DNA of 57,273 nucleotides from Nevskiales bacterium (GCA_028698335.1 JAQVDP010000022.1:1-57273), one strand, 5' to 3'. Positions 33,066 to 43,680 are shown, numbered from the stretch's first letter. The notes: generated by a model not told the origin, from the sequence alone. A program made the numbers and translations.

Positions 33066-34280
33066 ATGCAGAGCGTGGAGTCAGCGCTGGTCGTCGATGA
33101 CGATCTGTTCGTTCGCACGACCATCATGCAGCAGCTGCGTACAGTGGGACTCCATCGGGTCGAGGGCGCTGCCGATGGCGGCGAGGCGCGGCGGCGCCTG
33201 GCGTCCGGGGAACGCTTCGACGTCGTCATCACCGATCTGCTGATGCCGGGGGAGGATGGCCTGCAACTGCTGCGCGCCCTGTCGACCGAGCACGCCGCGC
33301 CATCGGTGATCCTGATCAGCGGGCTCGAATCCAAGTTGCTGCAGGCTGCCGAACAGATCGCCCAGCAACGGGGCATCCGGGTGCTCGGCAGTCTGGTCAA
33401 ACCGATCTCGACCGTCACGCTGCGGACGCTGCTCGAGCGCGCCGGCGCCCCGCAGGAGCGGGACACCGAACCCGCCGGCGGCGGCGAAGCGCCGGACATC
33501 ACGCCGGAAGAGCTGATGGCCGCGCTGCACGGCGACGAAATCCACATCGCGCTGCAGCCCCAGGTCAGAACGCTGGACAATCGCCCCTACGGCGCCGAAG
33601 CCCTGGCGCGCTGGACCCCGGCCGGGCGCAAGCCGATCCCGCCGGCTTTGTTCGTCGCGCTGGCCGAACGCAGCAATCTGATCACCGCCTTGACCGACAC
33701 CATCGTGCGGCAGGCCTTCGCCACCGCGGCCGACTGGCAGCACCGCGGCCTCGGCCTGCACGTTTCGGTGAACCTGGCCCCGTTGACCCTCGGCAGTCTG
33801 GACATCCCCGATCGCCTGGTGGCGGCGGCGCAAGCCGCCGGCGCGTCTCCGGGCAGGATCGTGCTCGAGGTGACCGAGGGCGGCATCGTCGATCAGGGCA
33901 CCAACGTGCTCGAAGTCCTGACGCGACTGCGGCTGGCCGGCTTCGGCATCTCGATCGACGACTTCGGCACCGGCTATTCCTCGCTGCAGCGGCTCAACTG
34001 GGTGCCGTTCACCGAACTGAAGATCGACCAGTCGTTCGTCAAGGCGGCGCCGGGCGACGCCAAGGCCCGCAGCATCGTCCAGTCGAGCATCGTGCTGGCG
34101 CGGGATCTGGGGCTGATCAGCGTTGCCGAGGGCGTGGAGACCGCCGAACAGCGCAGCCTGCTCGGGGAACTCGGCTGCAACGTCCTGCAGGGCTACTACG
34201 TCTCGCCGCCGCTGCCGCCTGAGGAAGCCTCGGCGTGGTTGTCGACGCGCATCGACAACGGATCCGACGCCGACAGATAG
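33066..34280 (+). CDS. REC-EAL response regulator (predicted c-di-GMP phosphodiesterase)
   Basis: The product has 404 residues from an ATG with GGGAGG 5 nt upstream; nine codons of open frame before it lack support. Receiver: VVDDDLFVR and [55 protein letters not shown] and VAEGVE are intact. It reads like a duplicate of the preceding gene. Its last 85 bases run antiparallel to the 3' end of the histidine kinase gene, so the two transcripts can pair. The partner kinase is predicted to be that convergent hybrid kinase. Confidence 0.86.
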   Translation: MQSVESALVVDDDLFVRTTIMQQLRTVGLHRVEGAADGGEARRRLASGERFDVVITDLLMPGEDGLQLLRALSTEHAAPSVILISGLESKLLQAAEQIAQQRGIRVLGSLVKPISTVTLRTLLERAGAPQERDTEPAGGGEAPDITPEELMAALHGDEIHIALQPQVRTLDNRPYGAEALARWTPAGRKPIPPALFVALAERSNLITALTDTIVRQAFATAADWQHRGLGLHVSVNLAPLTLGSLDIPDRLVAAAQAAGASPGRIVLEVTEGGIVDQGTNVLEVLTRLRLAGFGISIDDFGTGYSSLQRLNWVPFTELKIDQSFVKAAPGDAKARSIVQSSIVLARDLGLISVAEGVETAEQRSLLGELGCNVLQGYYVSPPLPPEEASAWLSTRIDNGSDADR

Positions 34281-37210
34281 TCCCGCAACCGCTGGTAGGC
34301 CTCGCGCACCCTGGGCAGCTCGGCCGCTGCGCCGGCCGCATCGCTCTTGCGGGCGGCAACCTGCAGATCTTCCAGCGCGTGGGTCAACGGACGCGCGCCG
34401 AGCGTTCGCGACGAGCCGAGAAACCGGTGGATGCCGGCGCGCAGGGCTTCGAAGTTCTCCGCCGCCAGCGCGTCCTCCAGCGTCTGGACCAGTCCGTCGT
34501 TGGCCCGCATGAATTCGCGGAACAGACCCTGGATCACCAGCGGGTCGTCTCCGACCAGATCGTGGAGCACCTTGATCTCGACCGGCGGTTCGCTGCTGGG
34601 TTCGCCGGATTCGACCCAGCGCTGGAGGCGCCTGGACAGCTCGTCGAGCGCAACCGGCTTGGCGATGTAGTCGTCCATGCCCGCCTCGCGGCATTGCAGC
34701 GGAATCGACGTGAACACGTCCGCGGTCATCGCGATGATCGGCAGCCGTCCGCGACGCAGACCGCTGCGCTCCAGCGCGCGGACCTCGCGGGCGAGGTCGT
34801 AGCCGTCCATCCGCGGCATGTGCAGATCGGTGATCAGCGCCGAATAGTCGCGTACCTTCAACTTGTCGAGCGCCACCTTGCCGTCTTCGGCCACGTCCGC
34901 GTCGAGCCCCAGCAGGTTCAGCTGGCGTCGCACCACCATCTGGTTGGTCGGATGGTCCTCGGCCACCAGGATCGAGCCGCGCAGCCGCTTGCGGGGTTCC
35001 GCCGCGATCACCGGCCGCTTGACGGTGGCGCGCATGCCGGCGATCTCCGCGATGCGGCGCAGCAGTTGCCGCCGGCTCAGCGGACGCCGCAGGGACATCT
35101 CGGTCCGGCCCGCGGCATCGATGCGCTCCAGACGCAGGATATGTTCGGCGCTGAACTTGTCCTCGATGCCTCCCCCATGCGGCCCGCTCCAGTCGGACAG
35201 GCGCAACTGCACCGCTTCGGGCCGCCAGGTGACGCCGTCCCCGATGATCTCGACGCCTGCGGCGGCGGCGTAACCCCTCAGGGTGCGCAGCTCATCGGGA
35301 TCCTCGATATGCAGTTGCAGCTGCACCGCGCCCGCCGGCAGCGGCGATGTGATGACGCTCCGCTCCTGGCCCGGCTCGATCTCGAGCGGCACCCGGAACC
35401 AGAACGTGCTGCCGTGTCCGGGCGCGCTGTCGAAGCCGATCTCGCCGCCCATCTGCTCGACCAGTCCGCGGCAGATCGACAGGCCGAGGCCACTGCCTCC
35501 GAAGCGGCGGGTGGTGGACGTCTCCACCTGACTGAACGGTTTGAACAAGCGGTCCCACAGCTCGCGGGGGATGCCGATTCCGGTATCGCTGACCGAGACC
35601 TGCAGGTCGACCCTGTTCCCCGTCTGTTCGGCACCGACCTCGACCAGCACCCGTCCGCGCTCGGTGAATTTCACCGCGTTGCTGCAGAGGTTGTAGAGCA
35701 CCTGACGCAGGCGCGTCGGATCGCCGATGACGCGCGCCGGCACCCCGGTGGCGATCGACGAGATCAGACGCAGGGATTTCTGGCGCGTGCCGGCCGCGAC
35801 GGTTTCCAGCACGCCGTCGATCATGTCCTCGACCGACAGCGGCACCCGTTCGAGATCGATCCGGCCGGCTTCGATCTTGGACAGGTCGAGAATGTCGTTG
35901 AGCACGCCGAGCAGCATCTGCGCCGAATCCCGGATCACGCGCACGGATTCGTGCTGCTCGACGTCGAGCTGGGTCTGGTCGAGCAGCTCCAGCATGCCCA
36001 GCACGCCGTTCATCGGCGTCCGGATTTCATGGCTCATGACCGCCAGGAAGCGGGTCTTGGCCTCGTTGGCCGCTTCGGCCGCGTCCAGCCGCTGCAGGCG
36101 ATCCGCAAGCCAGCTCGCGGTTTCGCGCAAGACGTCGACTTCATCGGCGAAGCGGCCCGGCCGCGACTGCGCCAACTCGGCCTTGGCCTCGCCGAAACGC
36201 CGCTGCGCCAACAGCGGCAACGCCTGCGTGACCTGTGCCAGGCGACGCGTCGCGGTCCCGACCAGCAGGAACAGCGCGACGGCCGATGCGACCAGTCCGG
36301 CCAGCGTGACCAGGAAACCGTTGCGTACGTCCGAGGCAATGCCCGTGAGCTCGACGGATTCATCATAGAGGTAGACGACCGAGATCGACTCGCCCAGCGA
36401 CTGCCGGACGTGATCGTGCCGGATACGATAGGTCCGGGTGTCCAGATGAATCCGGCGCGGGGCCTGTTCAGCGTGTCCGACCTCGGTCAGATCCCCCGCC
36501 TGCGCAATCACCGGAGACAGCGCGGGCGCGTTGGTCAGCAGCGCCACGGCGGATACGCTCTGTTCAACGCGCGGCGCATGGTCCTTGAGCAGGCCGACAT
36601 CGACACCGGTATCGCGCCGGAACCCCAGCAGGGCATCGACGACCGACTCGCCGATCAGGACGACGGCGGGGCTCCCGGACTGATCGAAGGCCGGCGTCGC
36701 CACCAGATGCTCGCAACTGTCGGCACAGATCACCTCGCTGATCGGCCGACGCTGCTGTATCACCGCCGACACAAGCTCGTGCAGGCGCGGATCCGAATCG
36801 GAGGACCAGCCGATTTCCTTGCGCAACAGATCCCCGTTGAAGTTGAAGAACAGCAGGCGGGTGATCGAGGTCTGAAGCTCGGGCGACAGTCCTTCGGCCG
36901 CGGCACCGGCGTCGTCCGTCCGGATCGAAGTGGCCAGCTGGGCGCCAATCCTCGCGAGCTGGGCCGCCGCCTGATCGAGCTGATCGATGAGGCGTTCGTT
37001 CAATGCGGCAAAGCGCTGATCGATGGCGCGCTCGTGGCGATCGACCAGTGTCCGGTAGTGCAGATAGCCCAGAAAGAGATGGACGCCGCCGAGCAGCGCA
37101 AGCATCACCGCGAACGATTTCCAGCGCAGGCCGAGGACGCGCTGCGGCAGCTGGGGCTGATCGGACGCTGGCGCCGTGCCTGCCGGTGCGGAGTCCGTTT
37201 CGTTGCTCAC
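34196..37210 (-). CDS. Unorthodox hybrid histidine kinase (periplasmic sensor, HK, REC, HPt)
   Basis: A 1004-residue inner-membrane kinase. Helix 1 is about residues 31-50, a periplasmic sensor of about 250 residues follows, then helix 2 near 295-320, a linker, HisKA with the phosphorylated His in [13 protein letters not shown], an HATPase with [16 protein letters not shown] and GGSGLGLSI, a pseudo-receiver-like stretch, a receiver with [13 protein letters not shown] and a C-terminal HPt with [14 protein letters not shown]. Such BarA/RocS1-type kinases pass phosphate His-Asp-His-Asp to separate receivers. The three REC-EAL proteins next door are the natural targets. It follows the porin gene by 27 nt. 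Confidence 0.86.
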   Translation of the reverse strand: MSNETDSAPAGTAPASDQPQLPQRVLGLRWKSFAVMLALLGGVHLFLGYLHYRTLVDRHERAIDQRFAALNERLIDQLDQAAAQLARIGAQLATSIRTDDAGAAAEGLSPELQTSITRLLFFNFNGDLLRKEIGWSSDSDPRLHELVSAVIQQRRPISEVICADSCEHLVATPAFDQSGSPAVVLIGESVVDALLGFRRDTGVDVGLLKDHAPRVEQSVSAVALLTNAPALSPVIAQAGDLTEVGHAEQAPRRIHLDTRTYRIRHDHVRQSLGESISVVYLYDESVELTGIASDVRNGFLVTLAGLVASAVALFLLVGTATRRLAQVTQALPLLAQRRFGEAKAELAQSRPGRFADEVDVLRETASWLADRLQRLDAAEAANEAKTRFLAVMSHEIRTPMNGVLGMLELLDQTQLDVEQHESVRVIRDSAQMLLGVLNDILDLSKIEAGRIDLERVPLSVEDMIDGVLETVAAGTRQKSLRLISSIATGVPARVIGDPTRLRQVLYNLCSNAVKFTERGRVLVEVGAEQTGNRVDLQVSVSDTGIGIPRELWDRLFKPFSQVETSTTRRFGGSGLGLSICRGLVEQMGGEIGFDSAPGHGSTFWFRVPLEIEPGQERSVITSPLPAGAVQLQLHIEDPDELRTLRGYAAAAGVEIIGDGVTWRPEAVQLRLSDWSGPHGGGIEDKFSAEHILRLERIDAAGRTEMSLRRPLSRRQLLRRIAEIAGMRATVKRPVIAAEPRKRLRGSILVAEDHPTNQMVVRRQLNLLGLDADVAEDGKVALDKLKVRDYSALITDLHMPRMDGYDLAREVRALERSGLRRGRLPIIAMTADVFTSIPLQCREAGMDDYIAKPVALDELSRRLQRWVESGEPSSEPPVEIKVLHDLVGDDPLVIQGLFREFMRANDGLVQTLEDALAAENFEALRAGIHRFLGSSRTLGARPLTHALEDLQVAARKSDAAGAAAELPRVREAYQRLRDYLSASDPLSMRVDNHAEASSGGSGGET

Positions 37211-37237
37211 TGGCCGGGGCTCACCGCAAAACGCGCG

Positions 37238-38452
37238 CTAGAAGTGATATCCCACCATCAGCAGGAACAGGTTTCCGTCCGCCTCGATCATGCGCCCGCC
37301 ATTCTCGAGTCTCGGTACCGTCGCGCTGCCGCGGATGACGTGATACTCGCCCCAGACCCCCCAATGACGGTCCGGGAGCCATTTCACACCTGCAGTCAGG
37401 TCCCGCGCGTAGCGGCGATGACGGTCGCCGCCGGTCGCCGCGACGTAGTCGTCTCCGCTGCGATCGTTGCGATCCGGCCAGTACAGGTCGTAGCGCAGCA
37501 TTCCGGTCCAGCGCTCATTGAAGCGGTAGTCGCCCTGGACATAGCCACCGTCGCTGCGCCCGAAGCTGCGCCCCGTCAGATTGGTCCGGGTGGTGGTGCT
37601 GGTCAGCACGTACTCCGAGGTGATGCTGTAACGTTCCGCGTTGTAGGCCAGAGACCCGATCCAGACCGTCGCATCGATCGTGCCGCTGACCGGATTGGTG
37701 GGTGCCGGGTCGGCCTCGATTCCCGTGGTGGTATAGGTCAGCGCGGCTCGCCAGGCACCGGCACCCCATTCGTCCATCAGCCGTATGATGAAAAACCCGT
37801 TGATGCGGACATCGTTCGGAACCGGCTCCGTCGAACCGAACAGAATCTTCTTCTGCCGCTGGCTGGCATCCGTATCGAGGCCACGGGTCGCAACCAGCGA
37901 AAAATAGTGGTCGCCGCTGTTGAAACCACCGTAGACCTGCCCCCCGTCCGACGAAAACAGCAGGGCCCTGATCCCCGTGGACTCGAAGTACACCGAGCCC
38001 GGCAGCAATACCCCGGGACGGGTGAACACGACATCGCGGGAATCGTTGTAGAGCCCGTAGTAGTTCTTGACGCGGCCGGCGCGGATGCCGGCGTTGTAAT
38101 TCATGGTCGAGAACAGCCGGTAGTCGGCAAACCCGTAGTCCAGCCGCGGCTGCCCGTCGTCGATCTCGCCGAACTTGCGGACCAGCCCCTGGGCCGACAC
38201 CGTCAACGGGCCGTAGGCGACCGAACCGTTCAGGCCGAGTTCGAAGAATTCAAAACTCCCGTCGAGGCTGGAACCCACGTAGTTGTTCCCGTCGGAGTGC
38301 GCATAGGCCTGAGCCGCGAAGCCGTGGATCTGATATTGCAGCGGCCGGGCGGCAGCGGTGTTTCCGGCCACAGCGGCGGTCAGCGTCATCAGCAGCAACA
38401 TGAACCGTCGCCAGCGCGCGGCGGCATGTCGGATATCTGTGCGGTCGCTCAT
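37238..38452 (-). CDS. Outer-membrane porin-like barrel protein
   Basis: A 404-residue protein with an N-terminal signal sequence (RRFMLLLMTLTAAVAGNTAAA) and alternating strands ending in the C-terminal Phe of an outer-membrane barrel (LFLLMVGYHF). Internal strands such as GYVQGDYRFNERWTGMLRYDLYWPD look porin-like. I do not recognise a named family. It overlaps the upstream phosphate-binding-like gene by four bases (ATGA) and precedes the kinase gene by 27 nt. It may admit the molecule sensed by the kinase. Confidence 0.72.
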   Translation of the reverse strand: MSDRTDIRHAAARWRRFMLLLMTLTAAVAGNTAAARPLQYQIHGFAAQAYAHSDGNNYVGSSLDGSFEFFELGLNGSVAYGPLTVSAQGLVRKFGEIDDGQPRLDYGFADYRLFSTMNYNAGIRAGRVKNYYGLYNDSRDVVFTRPGVLLPGSVYFESTGIRALLFSSDGGQVYGGFNSGDHYFSLVATRGLDTDASQRQKKILFGSTEPVPNDVRINGFFIIRLMDEWGAGAWRAALTYTTTGIEADPAPTNPVSGTIDATVWIGSLAYNAERYSITSEYVLTSTTTRTNLTGRSFGRSDGGYVQGDYRFNERWTGMLRYDLYWPDRNDRSGDDYVAATGGDRHRRYARDLTAGVKWLPDRHWGVWGEYHVIRGSATVPRLENGGRMIEADGNLFLLMVGYHF

Positions 38453-39012
38453 GGCTGTACTCCTTGCTGAAGCACGAGCAGCCCCCGCGCGAGAGCGCGG
38501 GACGGCTCACCGGTCTTGGACTGCGGCTCGGCCGCATCCGGGCGACTCGCTTCCGAGGCATATCCGATGGCACCGGCCGTGTTCTGGATCCTGCGCCGCA
38601 TTTCCGCCTCGCTCGTCACCATCGTCGGCGCAAAGCCGGTGCCGGTGTACACCAGCTTGTCCCAGGCGTTGCGCAGCACATAGGGATAGGTCGAAAGCAG
38701 TTGCCGGCAGAACTGGGCATGAAGGGGGTGGTCATCGGGGAAGGTGAACACCCTGATCGGCCGACCGTCGGGCCAGCTTGAGACCCGCCCCGCGTAGATC
38801 GCCAGCAGCATGCGCCGGTCGACTTCGACGCCCTGACGATCCGGCGACAGCAGCACTTCGACGGCATCGGCCGCCCAGGCCTGCGGCACGACCCCCTGCA
38901 GGCTCATCCCGAGGACCCAGCATGCGGCCCACGCCCGCATGGCCTTGCGCCACCGCCCCGTCGCCCGAGGCCGCCGCGTTTGCCTTCCGAATAGATCGCT
39001 CAGGCCACCCAT
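38449..39012 (-). CDS. Phosphate/PstS-type substrate-binding-like periplasmic protein
   Basis: The product has 187 residues if started at the ATG of MGGLSDLF, or 163 from a later ATG (38940) just before the signal peptide [16 protein letters not shown]; neither start has a good ribosome binding site. After the signal, [34 protein letters not shown] and [13 protein letters not shown] match the small 'phosphate ABC transporter substrate-binding' group, which covers only one lobe and is usually without transporter genes. Its stop overlaps the porin start. A ligand-presenting role for the kinase is inferred. Confidence 0.65.
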   Translation of the reverse strand: MGGLSDLFGRQTRRPRATGRWRKAMRAWAACWVLGMSLQGVVPQAWAADAVEVLLSPDRQGVEVDRRMLLAIYAGRVSSWPDGRPIRVFTFPDDHPLHAQFCRQLLSTYPYVLRNAWDKLVYTGTGFAPTMVTSEAEMRRRIQNTAGAIGYASEASRPDAAEPQSKTGEPSRALARGLLVLQQGVQP

Positions 39013-39094
39013 GTTTCGCGCTCGCTTCCCCTGGCGCGTCGCCGCATTCGTTATTGGTCGTGTACTGCGCTTGGACACACCAATCGCTCCGCAG

Positions 39095-39100
39095 ACTATA
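39095..39100 (-). promoter_or_regulatory. Probable -10 element for the PBP-porin-kinase operon
   Basis: TATAGT on the minus strand in the divergent gap before rph would put transcription start near 39088, about 75 nt before the first candidate ATG. The -35 is weak. Confidence 0.4.
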
Positions 39101-39154
39101 CGCCTCGACCCGCCGCGGTCCACAGCCCCGGGCTTCGGCGACACGCCACTCGGC

Positions 39155-39160
39155 TATACT
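39155..39160 (+). promoter_or_regulatory. Probable -10 element for rph
   Basis: TATACT sits about 28 nt ahead of the rph ATG. The -35 region is not clear. It is 55-65 nt from the opposing -10, so the two divergent promoters lie close together. Confidence 0.45.
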
Positions 39161-39187
39161 TGCGCGCCGTTCATCCGATTGATGCCC

Positions 39188-39901
39188 ATGCGCCCCTCTG
39201 GCCGTACTCCCGAGCAACTCCGTCCGGTCACCATCGAGCGCGGCTTCACCCGTCACGCCGAAGGGTCGGTGCTGGTGTCGTTCGGCGATACGCGCGTGCT
39301 GTGCACGGCCAGCGTCGACGAGCGCGGGCCGGCCTGGAAACGGGAAGGCGGCTGGGTCACCGCCGAGTACGGCATGCTGCCGCGCGCCACGCACACCCGC
39401 AGCCGTCGCGAAGCCGCGCAGGGCAAGCAGTCCGGCCGGACCCAGGAAATCCAGCGTCTGATCGGCCGCTCGCTGCGCGCCTGTGTCGATCTCGATGCAC
39501 TGGGCAGCTACACGATCACGATCGACTGCGACGTCCTCCAGGCCGACGGCGGCACCCGCACCGCCGCGATCACCGGCGGCTATGTCGCGCTGGCCGACGC
39601 CATCGCGGCGCTGCGGCGCAGCGGCAAGGTCCGGCGCAATCCGCTGTTCGGACAGATCGCGGCCGTCTCGGTCGGAATCTTCCGCGGCCAGCCGGTCCTC
39701 GACCTCGACTATGCCGAGGATTCGGCCTGCGAATGCGACATGAACGTCGTGATGAACGACGCCGGCCAGTTCGTCGAAGTCCAGGGCACCGCCGAGGGCC
39801 ACGCGTTCCGGCGCGAAGAGCTGGATCAGCTGCTCGATCTGGCCACCGGCGGCACCCGCGAACTGATCGCACTGCAACGCGCGACCCTCGATCAGGCCTG
39901 A
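39188..39901 (+). CDS. rph: Ribonuclease PH
   Basis: A 237-residue phosphorolytic 3'-5' exoribonuclease that trims tRNA 3' ends. The family-typical start [14 protein letters not shown] was chosen over an ATG two codons earlier. Conserved stretches include [50 protein letters not shown] and the metal-site motif [17 protein letters not shown]. Length agrees with E. coli RNase PH (238). It heads a same-strand series with rdgB, hemW and a CPXCG protein, 89 nt before rdgB. Confidence 0.95.
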   Translation: MRPSGRTPEQLRPVTIERGFTRHAEGSVLVSFGDTRVLCTASVDERGPAWKREGGWVTAEYGMLPRATHTRSRREAAQGKQSGRTQEIQRLIGRSLRACVDLDALGSYTITIDCDVLQADGGTRTAAITGGYVALADAIAALRRSGKVRRNPLFGQIAAVSVGIFRGQPVLDLDYAEDSACECDMNVVMNDAGQFVEVQGTAEGHAFRREELDQLLDLATGGTRELIALQRATLDQA

Positions 39902-39990
39902 GCGCCCCGCGACACCCGCCTCGTCGCGGCACCGCTTGCTGGTATCTTTGGCAGGCCCCGCGGATCCCGCGCCGCCCTCGTATCCACCCG

Positions 39991-40593
39991 ATGCCCGACA
40001 CCGCTCAGATGGCCGTCCTGGCCAGCCGCAATCCGAAAAAACTCCGGGAAATGCAGGCCCTGCTCGAGCCGCTCGGCATTGCCCTGCGCGCGGTCTCCGA
40101 ATTCAGTGACGAGGAACCGGACGAAATCGCGCCGAGCTTCGTCGAGAACGCCCTGATCAAGGCGCGTCACGCCTGCCGCGTGTCGGGGCTCCCGGCGATC
40201 GCGGACGACTCCGGGCTGGAGGTCGCGGCACTCCACGGCGCGCCCGGCGTGCGCTCGGCGCGCTATGCCGGCACCGGTGCCGACGATGCCGCCAACAACC
40301 GCAAGCTGCTGGCCGCGCTGCAGGGCGTGCCGACCGAGCGGCGCGGCGCGCGCTTCGTCTGCACGATGGTGTACCTGCGCCACCCGGACGACCCGGTGCC
40401 GCTGATCGCGCAGGGCCTGTGGTCCGGCCACATCGTCGAGACCCCCAGCGGGACCAACGGTTTCGGCTACGACCCCCTGTTCCGGGTCGACGAACAGGGC
40501 TGCACCTCGGCCGAACTCGCACCGGAGCTGAAAAACCGCATCAGCCACCGCGGGCGCGCCGCGGCGGAACTGCTCCGGCTGCTGCGTGGCTGA
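39991..40593 (+). CDS. rdgB: dITP/XTP pyrophosphatase (RdgB)
   Basis: A 200-residue Ham1/ITPase. It removes non-canonical purine nucleoside triphosphates by cleaving them to the monophosphate. Seen motifs: the N-terminal SRNPKKLREMQALL, ADDSGLEV with the catalytic Asp pair, GVRSARYAG, TNGFGYDPLF and AELAPELKNRISHRG. The ATG follows directly the 89-nt gap. The last 8 bases overlap hemW. Confidence 0.95.
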   Translation: MPDTAQMAVLASRNPKKLREMQALLEPLGIALRAVSEFSDEEPDEIAPSFVENALIKARHACRVSGLPAIADDSGLEVAALHGAPGVRSARYAGTGADDAANNRKLLAALQGVPTERRGARFVCTMVYLRHPDDPVPLIAQGLWSGHIVETPSGTNGFGYDPLFRVDEQGCTSAELAPELKNRISHRGRAAAELLRLLRG

Positions 40594-41752
40594 GATTCCG
40601 CTCGCGCTGTATCTGCATTTTCCGTGGTGCGTGCGCAAGTGCCCGTACTGCGACTTCAACTCGCACCCCCTGCGCGGAGACATCCCCGAGGATGCCTACG
40701 TCGACGCGCTGCTGGCCGACCTCGACTACGAACTGTCGGACCGCCCCGAACATCGCCCCCTGGTCAGCATCTTCATGGGGGGCGGCACCCCCAGCCTGTT
40801 CTCGGCGCGGGCGATCGGCCGCGTGCTCGAAGGTGTCGAGCGCCGGCTGCGATGGGTCGAAGACATCGAGATCACCCTCGAAGCCAACCCCGGAACCGCC
40901 GAGGCCGGCCACTTTCCCGGCTACCGTAGTGCCGGCGTCAATCGTCTGTCGATGGGCTTCCAGAGTCTCAACGACGTCCACCTGAAACGACTCGGGCGGA
41001 TTCACGATCGCGACGAGGCCATTCGTGCGTTCGAGCGCGCGCGCCGCGCCGGCTTCGACAACATCAATATCGACCTGATGTTCGGCCTGCCCGAGCAGAC
41101 TCCGGCCGAGGCCGCCGCCGATCTGGACCAGGCGATCTCGCTGGCACCGGAACATCTGTCGTACTACCAACTGACGCTGGAACCGAATACCGAGTTCGGG
41201 CTGCATCCGCCGCCGCTGCCCGCAGACGAACCGCTGTGGGCGATGCACGAGCAGGGCCACGCACAGCTCGCCGACGCCGGTTTCGCGCAATACGAGGTGT
41301 CCGCCTTTGCCCGCGCGGGCCGGCGCTCGCGCCACAACGGCAACTACTGGACCTTCGGCGACTACCTCGGCGTCGGCGCCGGCGCGCACGGCAAACGCTC
41401 GTGGCGGGAGTCCGGCGGACTGGCGATCGAGCGCCGGGCCCGCCACAAGCATCCGCGCACCTACCTGTCCCGTGCCGGCGGCGCCGAGGCGCTCCAGGAA
41501 TGCCACCCGGTCGCCGTCGCGGACCGCCGCTTCGAGTTCCTGATGAACGCCCTGCGTCTGACCGGGGGCTTCGATCTCGCCGAGTACCGGGCACGCACCG
41601 GCCTGGACTGGGACGACGACAGCGCCGCGGTCCGCGAGGCCCGCCACCGCCAGTGGCTGCACACGGACGGCGCCCGGGTCCGCCCGACGCCGCTCGGACT
41701 CAACTACCTGAACCCCCTGCTCGGTCTGTTCCTGGATCAGGACGATGCTTGA
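40586..41752 (+). CDS. hemW: Radical SAM heme chaperone HemW
   Basis: A 388-residue radical-SAM protein starting at GTG inside rdgB. The 4Fe-4S motif CVRKCPYC is followed by FMGGGTPSLFS, and LGRIHDRDEAIRAFERARRAGFDNINIDLMFGLP characterises the HemW/HemN-like group; later YYQLTLEPNT. HemW binds heme for transfer to apoproteins. HemN-type coproporphyrinogen oxidase is the older annotation but the N-terminal extension of true HemN is absent. It overlaps the next gene by 8 bases. Confidence 0.93.
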   Translation: MAEIPLALYLHFPWCVRKCPYCDFNSHPLRGDIPEDAYVDALLADLDYELSDRPEHRPLVSIFMGGGTPSLFSARAIGRVLEGVERRLRWVEDIEITLEANPGTAEAGHFPGYRSAGVNRLSMGFQSLNDVHLKRLGRIHDRDEAIRAFERARRAGFDNINIDLMFGLPEQTPAEAAADLDQAISLAPEHLSYYQLTLEPNTEFGLHPPPLPADEPLWAMHEQGHAQLADAGFAQYEVSAFARAGRRSRHNGNYWTFGDYLGVGAGAHGKRSWRESGGLAIERRARHKHPRTYLSRAGGAEALQECHPVAVADRRFEFLMNALRLTGGFDLAEYRARTGLDWDDDSAAVREARHRQWLHTDGARVRPTPLGLNYLNPLLGLFLDQDDA

Positions 41753-41927
41753 GGAAGCGGAAGTCACCTGCCCAAGCTGCTGGGAAACCATCGTGCTGGA
41801 ACTCGACCTGTCGGCCGGATCCGCCGTGTATGCCGAGGACTGTCCCGTCTGCTGCCGGCCGATGACGGTGACCCTGACGGTCGACGGCGACGACTACTCG
41901 GTCGACGTCGCCGCCGAAAACGAGTGA
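41745..41927 (+). CDS. CPXCG-motif cysteine-rich small protein
   Basis: A 60-residue protein with two Cys pairs, CPSC and CPVCC, as a zinc-ribbon, and an acidic C-terminus. The family is annotated only by its motif. Translation probably couples to hemW, as the start lies within its end. No function is known. Confidence 0.82.
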   Translation: MLEEAEVTCPSCWETIVLELDLSAGSAVYAEDCPVCCRPMTVTLTVDGDDYSVDVAAENE

Positions 41928-41941
41928 CGCCCCACCGGGCC

Positions 41942-41970
41942 TTGCATCACGTCGCCAGCTTCATTAAACT
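41942..41970 (+). promoter_or_regulatory. Sigma-70-type promoter of rpmE
   Basis: TTGCAT (41942-41947) and TAAACT (41965-41970) are separated by an ideal 17 nt, with the start codon about 48 nt further. The stretch is AT-richer than the rest of the neighbourhood. Confidence 0.7.
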
Positions 41971-42017
41971 TCGCGCCCTTTCGCGTTTAGCGCTCCCAAG
42001 CGTTGTCGGGGTTTTTC

Positions 42018-42227
42018 ATGAAAGAAGGCATTCATCCGAACTATCAGGACGTGACCGTTCAGTGCAGCTGCGGCCATTCCTTCAAGACGCGCTCGACGGT
42101 CGGCAAGGACGTCCTGCAGGTCGAAGTGTGCTCCGCCTGCCACCCGTTCTACACGGGCAAGCAGAAGGTCGTGGACACCGGCGGCCGCGTCGACCGCTTC
42201 AAGAAGCGCTACGGCAAGGCTGCGTAA
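42018..42227 (+). CDS. rpmE: 50S ribosomal protein L31
   Basis: A 69-residue zinc-binding (C+) L31, starting at [19 protein letters not shown]. Cys residues in CSCG and EVCSACHPF form the Zn site, so it is the RpmE form rather than the Cys-free YkgM/RpmE2. The frame extends five codons upstream through TTG, which is not preferred. An intrinsic terminator follows at 29 nt. Confidence 0.96.
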   Translation: MKEGIHPNYQDVTVQCSCGHSFKTRSTVGKDVLQVEVCSACHPFYTGKQKVVDTGGRVDRFKKRYGKAA

Positions 42228-42255
42228 GCCCACCTGCGTTGACGATTCAGAAAGA

Positions 42256-42283
42256 AGCCGCGCCTTGCAGCGCGGCTTTTTTT
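42256..42283 (+). terminator. Intrinsic terminator after rpmE
   Basis: An 8-bp stem, AGCCGCGC with GCGCGGCT, closes on 6 nt and is followed directly by a run of Ts (7 in all). It sits 29 nt past the stop codon. Confidence 0.9.
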
Positions 42284-42407
42284 GTTGGCGCGTTGAACTG
42301 ACAGTCCGGCATGGCGGCAGCGCCCTTGCCGTTTGCGGGACCGGCGGGCAAGATGCGCGCCTTTTTACGCGATTCCGCGCACCCAGGCAGAAGGCACTGC
42401 GCAGCTT

Positions 42408-43664
42408 ATGAACGACGTTCTGAAACAGTCCGCACTGGACTATCACGCGCTTCCGCAACCCGGAAAGCTCGGCATCTCGATTACCAAGCCGGTCGGATCC
42501 CCCGGCGATCTGGCCCTGGCCTACACCCCCGGCGTGGCCGAGCCGGTGCGGGCGATCCAGCAGGCGCCCGAGGATGCATTCCGCTACACCGCCAAGGGCA
42601 ATCTCGTCGCGGTCATCTCCAACGGCACCGCCGTTCTCGGACTCGGCGACTGCGGGGCACTGGCGTCCAAGCCGGTGATGGAAGGCAAGGCCGTCCTGTT
42701 CAAGGCCTTCGCCGACATCGACGTCTTCGACATCGAGGTCGACGAGAAGGACCCGACGGCCTTCGTCGACACGGTCGCCCGCATCGCGCCGACCTTCGGC
42801 GGCATCAACCTCGAGGATATCGCCGCGCCGGCCTGCTTCGAGATCGAGGCGCGACTCGCCGAGCGCTGCGACATTCCGGTCTTTCACGACGACCAGCACG
42901 GCACCGCGATCGTGCTGTGCGCGGCGCTGACCAATGCCCTGCAGCTGCAGGGCAAGCGTATCGAGGATGTCCGCATCGTCTGCCTCGGCGCCGGCGCGGC
43001 CGGGATCGCGTCGATGCGTCTCGCGGTTGCCCTCGGCGCCCGCAAGGACAATATGTGGCTGGTGGACCGCAAGGGCGTGATCCACACCGATCGCGAGGAT
43101 TTCGCGACACTTAACGCCGAGAAGCGCGAATTTGCCGCTGAACCCAGCGAACGGCGCAGTCTTGCCGGCGCGCTCGCCGGCGCCGACGTGTTCATCGGCG
43201 TGTCCGGCCCGGACCTGATGAAGTCCGAGTGGCTGATGCTGATGAACGAAAACCCGATCGTGTTCGCGCTGTCGAACCCGGTTCCGGAGATCCTGCCCGA
43301 GGTCGCGCTGAAGGTTCGCAACGACCTGATCATGGCCACCGGCCGCAGCGATTATCCCAATCAAGTCAACAACGTACTGTGCTTTCCGTTCCTGTTCCGC
43401 GGCGCGCTCGACGTGCGGGCCAGCTGCATCAACGACGCGATGAAAGTCGCCGCGGTCCACGCCCTCGCGGAACTGGCGCGCACCCCGGTCCCGGCGGCGA
43501 TGCTGGAAGCCTACGGCAAAAAATCGCTATCCTTCTGTCCGGAATACATCATTCCCAAACCGTTCGATCCGCGGCTGCGTGACTGTGTCGCGCCCGCGGT
43601 GGCGCGTGCGGCAGTCAGCAGCGGCGTCGCCCGCAAGCCCTATCCGTCGCATTATCCGAGTTGA
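42408..43664 (+). CDS. NAD(P)-dependent malic enzyme (short form)
   Basis: A 418-residue enzyme converting malate to pyruvate and CO2. Visible: [28 protein letters not shown], the metal-binding [10 protein letters not shown] and the nucleotide loop GAGAAGIA. It lacks the C-terminal phosphotransacetylase domain of MaeB (about 760 residues), so it is the short, single-domain type. The start [13 protein letters not shown] is preferred over the open frame upstream. Its stop is 16 nt before gltA, so co-transcription is probable. Confidence 0.93.
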   Translation: MNDVLKQSALDYHALPQPGKLGISITKPVGSPGDLALAYTPGVAEPVRAIQQAPEDAFRYTAKGNLVAVISNGTAVLGLGDCGALASKPVMEGKAVLFKAFADIDVFDIEVDEKDPTAFVDTVARIAPTFGGINLEDIAAPACFEIEARLAERCDIPVFHDDQHGTAIVLCAALTNALQLQGKRIEDVRIVCLGAGAAGIASMRLAVALGARKDNMWLVDRKGVIHTDREDFATLNAEKREFAAEPSERRSLAGALAGADVFIGVSGPDLMKSEWLMLMNENPIVFALSNPVPEILPEVALKVRNDLIMATGRSDYPNQVNNVLCFPFLFRGALDVRASCINDAMKVAAVHALAELARTPVPAAMLEAYGKKSLSFCPEYIIPKPFDPRLRDCVAPAVARAAVSSGVARKPYPSHYPS

Positions 43665-43680
43665 GAACAAGAGGTTACCT

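Noticed and set aside
34235-38470. An open frame of 1411 codons on the plus strand across the kinase and porin genes
   Set aside because: Same reason: the composition is Arg/Asp/Gln-rich with no domain, and the minus-strand genes there have intact HisKA, HATPase, receiver and HPt motifs.
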